From Schizophyllum amplum (taxonomy: Eukaryota; Basidiomycota; Agaricomycetes; Agaricales; Schizophyllaceae), in the NCBI GenBank assembly GCA_007026445.1, contig VDMD01000014.1, positions 310,001-374,000 of the forward strand: DNA of 64,000 nucleotides, given 5' to 3'. Both the position numbers and the translations under genes were made by a program. Below the pieces are notes generated by a model. It saw only the letters and a program-made list of their open reading frames with translations, was not told the origin of the DNA and ran no database searches. This document shows positions 60,211 to 64,000 of the stretch, piece after piece (the first letter of the stretch is position 1; each line of letters starts with the position of its first letter).

Positions 60211-61566
60211 TTACGCCATCCGTTTGTCCTTGTACCACCATACAGGACACCGGAATACACTCTCTCTTGCTGGACTCGTGGCGCCCGACGCGTATATCAA
60301 CATGCATCTGTAGGACGAGAAAGATCGCCGCAATTGAGCCTGCGAGTGATTGAACTCACAATTACATACATGTAAAGCGTGAGGAAGGACATACATAATA
60401 CGTAGGGAGTGGAAGAAGTCGGCGGCATGCATATATGAGACGCACGCCGAGGAGGATGAAATATATGGGAACGACCATACAGAAAGATCTGAAAGAACTC
60501 CACTACGCAAGACATCCCGGGGCTTCGACGCGGTCATCCCCGCGCGCTGCAGGAACGAAAACCAGCTGTCCTCCACTACAGCTGCCCCCCAAAATTGACG
60601 CTGCATCCAGGCCGCGGCAGATCCTGTGATGCACGAGATTTAGCTTTGCCAGGCAGCGTGCTCCATATACACGTACCTTTGACTGGACCCGCAGGCCCGA
60701 ATCCGAAAACACTGAGGAGCGGACGCATGATCCAACCCTCCGGGATGGCAGCAGTAGCAGCGCGATGATCACCGTATCGAACAGTACCGGGTGCAGCTCG
60801 TGGATGTCACCTGTGGGTGACGAGTTGAACGACAGGACTTTGTAGGGTCGTACACGGCCTGGAGCCTTCCTCGTAGTACTCACCAGTGATGACCACCATC
60901 TGCACGAGCAGTCGTCCGATGTGCTCGAGGACGACTTGCGCATCTTCCTCCTGTACGCCGTGCTTGACAAGGACGTCCTTGACCGCCGCGCTCGCATGTG
61001 CGCGGTGGTGTTCGCCGCGAGCTCGCGTTCCTCGTGGCTTGGAGCGCGATCCAGAGGCGGGAACTCGGATTTGGCTTTCTCCAAGACAGCATGCAGCGCC
61101 CACGATATCTCCTCCTCCACTTCCTCGATGTTGTGAGGTCGCAAGTCGGCAGCAGCATCGATCGTGGCGTGCACCGTGCCCACGAAGTCTTCAATGTTGG
61201 AGCGCACGTCTGGGAAGCGCGTCTGAGCGTTGCGCAACTCTTCGGCAGCTTGTTCTGCTGCCTTGGAGGCATGTATGAGGAGATCGTGCCAGTAGTCGCG
61301 GGAGAACTGAGCATGGGTGTCTTGGAGAAGGAATGAGCGGGAAGCGTGACCAACTCGACAACATAACAAACGCACCTTGAAAATTATCTGCGACGATGGG
61401 AAGGAACGACGTTGAGGGCTTTCTTGAGCATAGCCAAACACTCTGCAGGAGCGACATGCGACTCACGCCAGCTCTCCATAATGGAATGGAAGGACGGGAA
61501 GGACCGCTGAATGGGACCACGGAAGCGGCAGCGGGTTGCGCGCAACATAGTAGGGCAATCAAGCAT
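60211..61566 (-). CDS. ISG12/IFI6-like membrane protein (with frame breaks)
   Basis: The N-terminal part (SIMESWRESHVAPAECLAML, then SFLPIVADNF near 61385) leads over an intron to helical sequence DYWHDLLIHASKAAEQAAEE, DFVGTVHATIDAAADLRPHN and VEEEISWALHAVLEKAKSEF, AAVKDVLVKHGVQEEDAQVV. An intron at about 60815-60890 joins to GDIHELHPVLFDTVIIALL. Then comes ATAAIPEGWIMRPLLSVFGF, GPAGPVKG and, after a 54-nt intron (about 60623-60677), SAAAWMQRQFWGAAVVEDSW and FSFLQRAGMTASK. The GF-GPAGPVKGSAAAWxQ...GA-V...SW-F-LQRAGM pattern is that of the Gly-rich ISG12/IFI6-16 domain, known from animals for mitochondrial roles and also present in mushroom genomes. Frame breaks occur near 60745, 61000 and 61400. 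The C-terminal end is uncertain. Confidence 0.6.
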
Positions 61567-61996
61567 AAAGAAGAGGGGTACAAATAATGATAACAGAAAG
61601 CTTCATGGTGGCGGGAGACAATGATGAGAATAGGCGCCTTAGAAGCGCATCACCCACGAGTCACGAGTGCAGCCGAATATAAACATCAACCGTCGATCCC
61701 GGCGCCTAGCAGATGAAGGGAAGCTCGTAGTACAAGCATAGTGCGACACGAGTGAGATGACCCATGGCACTATATGAAGGCGTGAAGCCATAATAAGCGT
61801 CGGTGCCACAAATTAGTGACATCAGAGAACGCGGATCCGTGAGCTCAGAACACTGCAAAACGATAAGCGCATATACCTGTTAGCATCCATAACTCAGCGC
61901 TGAGACGAGTTAAGAGACAGACATACACGACATGGATACGGAGTTTTTCGGCTGGTCACGGGCGGGGTGCGGGCAAAGCGAATTCCAAAATTACAA
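61567..61996. other. Intergenic region without a supported gene
   Basis: Nothing was seen apart from A/T-richer sequence between two minus-strand genes. Confidence 0.5.
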
Positions 61997-64000
61997 TCAT
62001 GCCTCGATCTGCACATCGAGGACGGCACATCTGCCCTGCTCCACCACCACAGACACGGCCTCAGTCAACATTACGTTCAAGTCGTCCAAAGAAGTATCAC
62101 TCGCGACGCGTCGTCCCCATGCCACGTTGCCCGAGGCAGCCACGGCTATCTGCGAGTAGTCTGGGCATTCGGCCCCCATGCCGATGGAGAGGCGGTCGTT
62201 GTGGCCTGGGAGCCGTAGCCTGCGGGATGCACTCCGAGCATGGATAGTTTGGGGGCCTGTGAGGATAGTGCGTGCGCATTAGTGAGCAAGGAAATTTACG
62301 TTGTGATGGAAAGGACTGACCTGCCACCCGCCATTGTTGAGAATGACGGTCAAGTATGGCTGGGGAAAATATAGCATTAGATCGAATCCTCGCGAAGAAT
62401 GCAAAGATTGCTGACCGTGTCATATCGTCGTGCCATCCAGTACGCTGCGCTCGGCGCGCCGAAGACGAACGAGCCGTCCCCAACGATCGCGACCACGATA
62501 TCGAATGCGCAGTCTCGTCCCCGACACGGCTGCGACTGTCTTCCCGATATGCGCCCCCACCGCCGCGCCTAGCGCCCACCCAGGCTCGTGCCGCCCGACG
62601 TGAAGTGGCTGCCTGGCACCTCCGGCCGCAGGTGCTCCCAGACCGCGGGGTAGTTCGTCACGCCCTCATTCAGCACAAGCGTCCGCTTCCCCGCGAGCGC
62701 CTTACGCAGCCCGCCGAGCGCGTTCGCCGCAGTCAGTCGCTGCCCCACGCGGCCTCCTCCGCGTCCAGAGCCGCAACCCAGTCCGCGTGCACCTTCGCCT
62801 TCCGCTTGCCGCGCGCGAGCACCCCTTCAGTGTGCAGGATCGGCTTCCCGACGTCGCGCGCGACCGTATCCAGCGCGCGCACTTCCGTAAAGATTTGCTC
62901 TAGGGCCGACGCGGCGTCCGCCTTCGCGACGAGCTCCGCGTCGACGTGCCAGTAGCCGACGTTCGTGTTGAGCGGGTCCGCGCTGTTGAGCACGAACACG
63001 CGCGCGCTGGCAGACGGCGCCTCATTCGCGGGCACCCACGCGATATCGGCGTCGAGCACGAGGATGACGTCCGCGCGGCGCAGCAGCGGCGAGTGCGTGC
63101 CGGGCTGGAGGTATGTGAGCTTGCAGAAGTAGGGGTGCGAGAAGGGCGTGTTGACGACCGCGGGGCACGTGGCGACGATGGGGAGCGCGAGGAGCATGGA
63201 GAGCGCGAGGAGGGAGTCGACGGCGGCGGGGTTGCGGCCGAGGTGGGAGGTGATGATGAGGGGGTGGCGCGCGCTGGAGAGGGCCTGGGCGATGCGTTTG
63301 GCGGCGGATTCGGAGAGCGCGGCGGGCTCTATTATGGGCCATTTGAGCATGCCGGAGGGTTCGGGGATGTCGGTGATTTCTTCCTCCATGATCTCGCGAC
63401 GGCCCAGAGGTAGACGGGGCCTTGGGGCTCGCTCATGATCTGGAGGTATAAGCGATGGTCGGATGTGGAATATGAACGCACATTTGCAAGGCTCGACGAC
63501 CATCTGCGAGACGTGCTTGCTGCTGCTGATCTGCGCTGTGAAGCGCATGTACTGCCGAACGATGGCTGGCTGATCGTGGATATCTGGGTCGAGGTCAGAA
63601 CGCGTGCGCGTGTCACGACTGTACGCACCCTGGGTATACATGTTCCACTCATTCCTTCCCCCTCTGATGTCCTGATCGACAGTGGATGGAGATGCACCCG
63701 CATATATGAGTACCGGAGTGCGGCTCTTGTCCGCGTTATGTACGGCTCCTGCGAGGCCTATAGATGGTCAGTGGGTGTCAATGCAAGGACGATCGTTGGT
63801 ACGCACCTGGGTTCCCACATCGGTATGCACGATAACAGCGCGGGCCTCCCAGAAGCCTGGCCGTAACCCTGAGCAGCGCTCAGCGCATTCATCTCGCTCG
63901 GCACGTCACGACTTCCACGGAAGTCTGTCCCTCTCGACCTGTTGCCGCTCGAGCTCTTCCAATAGCCTGGATGGTCGGAGCCCCAGTTGACGAAGGCGTG
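61997..64000 (-). CDS. Thiamine-diphosphate-dependent decarboxylase / acetolactate-synthase-like enzyme, 5' end cut
   Basis: The window opens inside the N-terminal Pyr domain (FVNWGSDHP, MNALSAAQGYGQASGRPA), followed by NADKSRTPVLIYAGASPSTV, GGRNEWNMYTQDIHDQPAIV, RQYMRFTAQISSSKHVSQMV and EPQGPVYLW. The central domain has PLIITSHLGRNPAAVDSLLA and VDSLLALSMLLALPIVATCP, VILVLDADIAWVP. The C-terminal PP domain has TLVLNEGVTNYPAVWEHL, HFTSGGTSLGWALGAAVGAH, the ThDP diphosphate motif as GDGSF-FGAPSAAYWMARRY with LNNGGW about 25 residues on, and a tail ending VLDVQIEA. Members convert 2-oxo acids (benzoylformate or pyruvate type). The substrate is not decidable. Single-base breaks occur near 62060, 62440-62580, 63395, 63500 and 63890. 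Confidence 0.8.

Overview
The window is nuclear DNA from a basidiomycete fungus, most likely a mushroom-forming agaricomycete. The evidence is genes split by many short GT-AG introns (mostly 45-65 nt), fungal housekeeping genes (ATP17, AFG2, GPI16, a MUP1-type permease, a Ctr copper transporter, a phosducin-like protein), and local expansions of F-box and BTB/POZ genes typical of this class. Coding regions are GC-rich. No sign of a prokaryotic or viral origin was seen.

Layout. 1-7 kb: a FYVE/SAP-like/RING E3-ligase gene (3' end cut by the window) and a tandem pair of F-box genes, one decayed. 7.3-12.3 kb: copy A of an unrecognised large gene family. 13-14.4 kb: phosducin-like gene. 14.9-20.3 kb and 23.5-28.8 kb: two arms of a roughly 5.3 kb inverted repeat, each carrying another member of that family (copies B and C); the 3.2 kb spacer holds ATP17 and an NmrA-like gene. 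28.8-32.3 kb: little coding signal. 32.4-37.7 kb: divergently transcribed GPI16 and AFG2. 37.7-42.7 kb: methionine-permease-like transporter and a flavin-dependent monooxygenase. 43.1-44.7 kb: an unrecognised gene whose exon is split by a 615-bp MITE with TAA target-site duplications. 45-58.2 kb: six BTB/POZ genes (five on +, one on -) with a Ctr copper transporter and a small secreted protein gene among them. 60.2-61.6 kb: ISG12/IFI6-like gene. 62-64 kb: thiamine-diphosphate enzyme cut by the window end.

The most novel content is the A/B/C family. Its members share a conserved N-terminal segment, a long disordered middle made of different tandem repeats in each copy, and a conserved C-terminal segment resembling the leucine-rich tail of agaricomycete F-box proteins. 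Two copies form the inverted repeat, which extends into the promoter and downstream regions.

A caution for all readers: many genes here, including homologues of essential ones (GPI16, AFG2), are broken by single-base losses, often in short homopolymers, while neighbouring genes are perfectly in frame. This fits residual consensus errors at least as well as pseudogenes, so I call such genes CDS and list the breaks. Gene ends are translation start and stop positions; exon joins were placed by eye from splice motifs and protein similarity.
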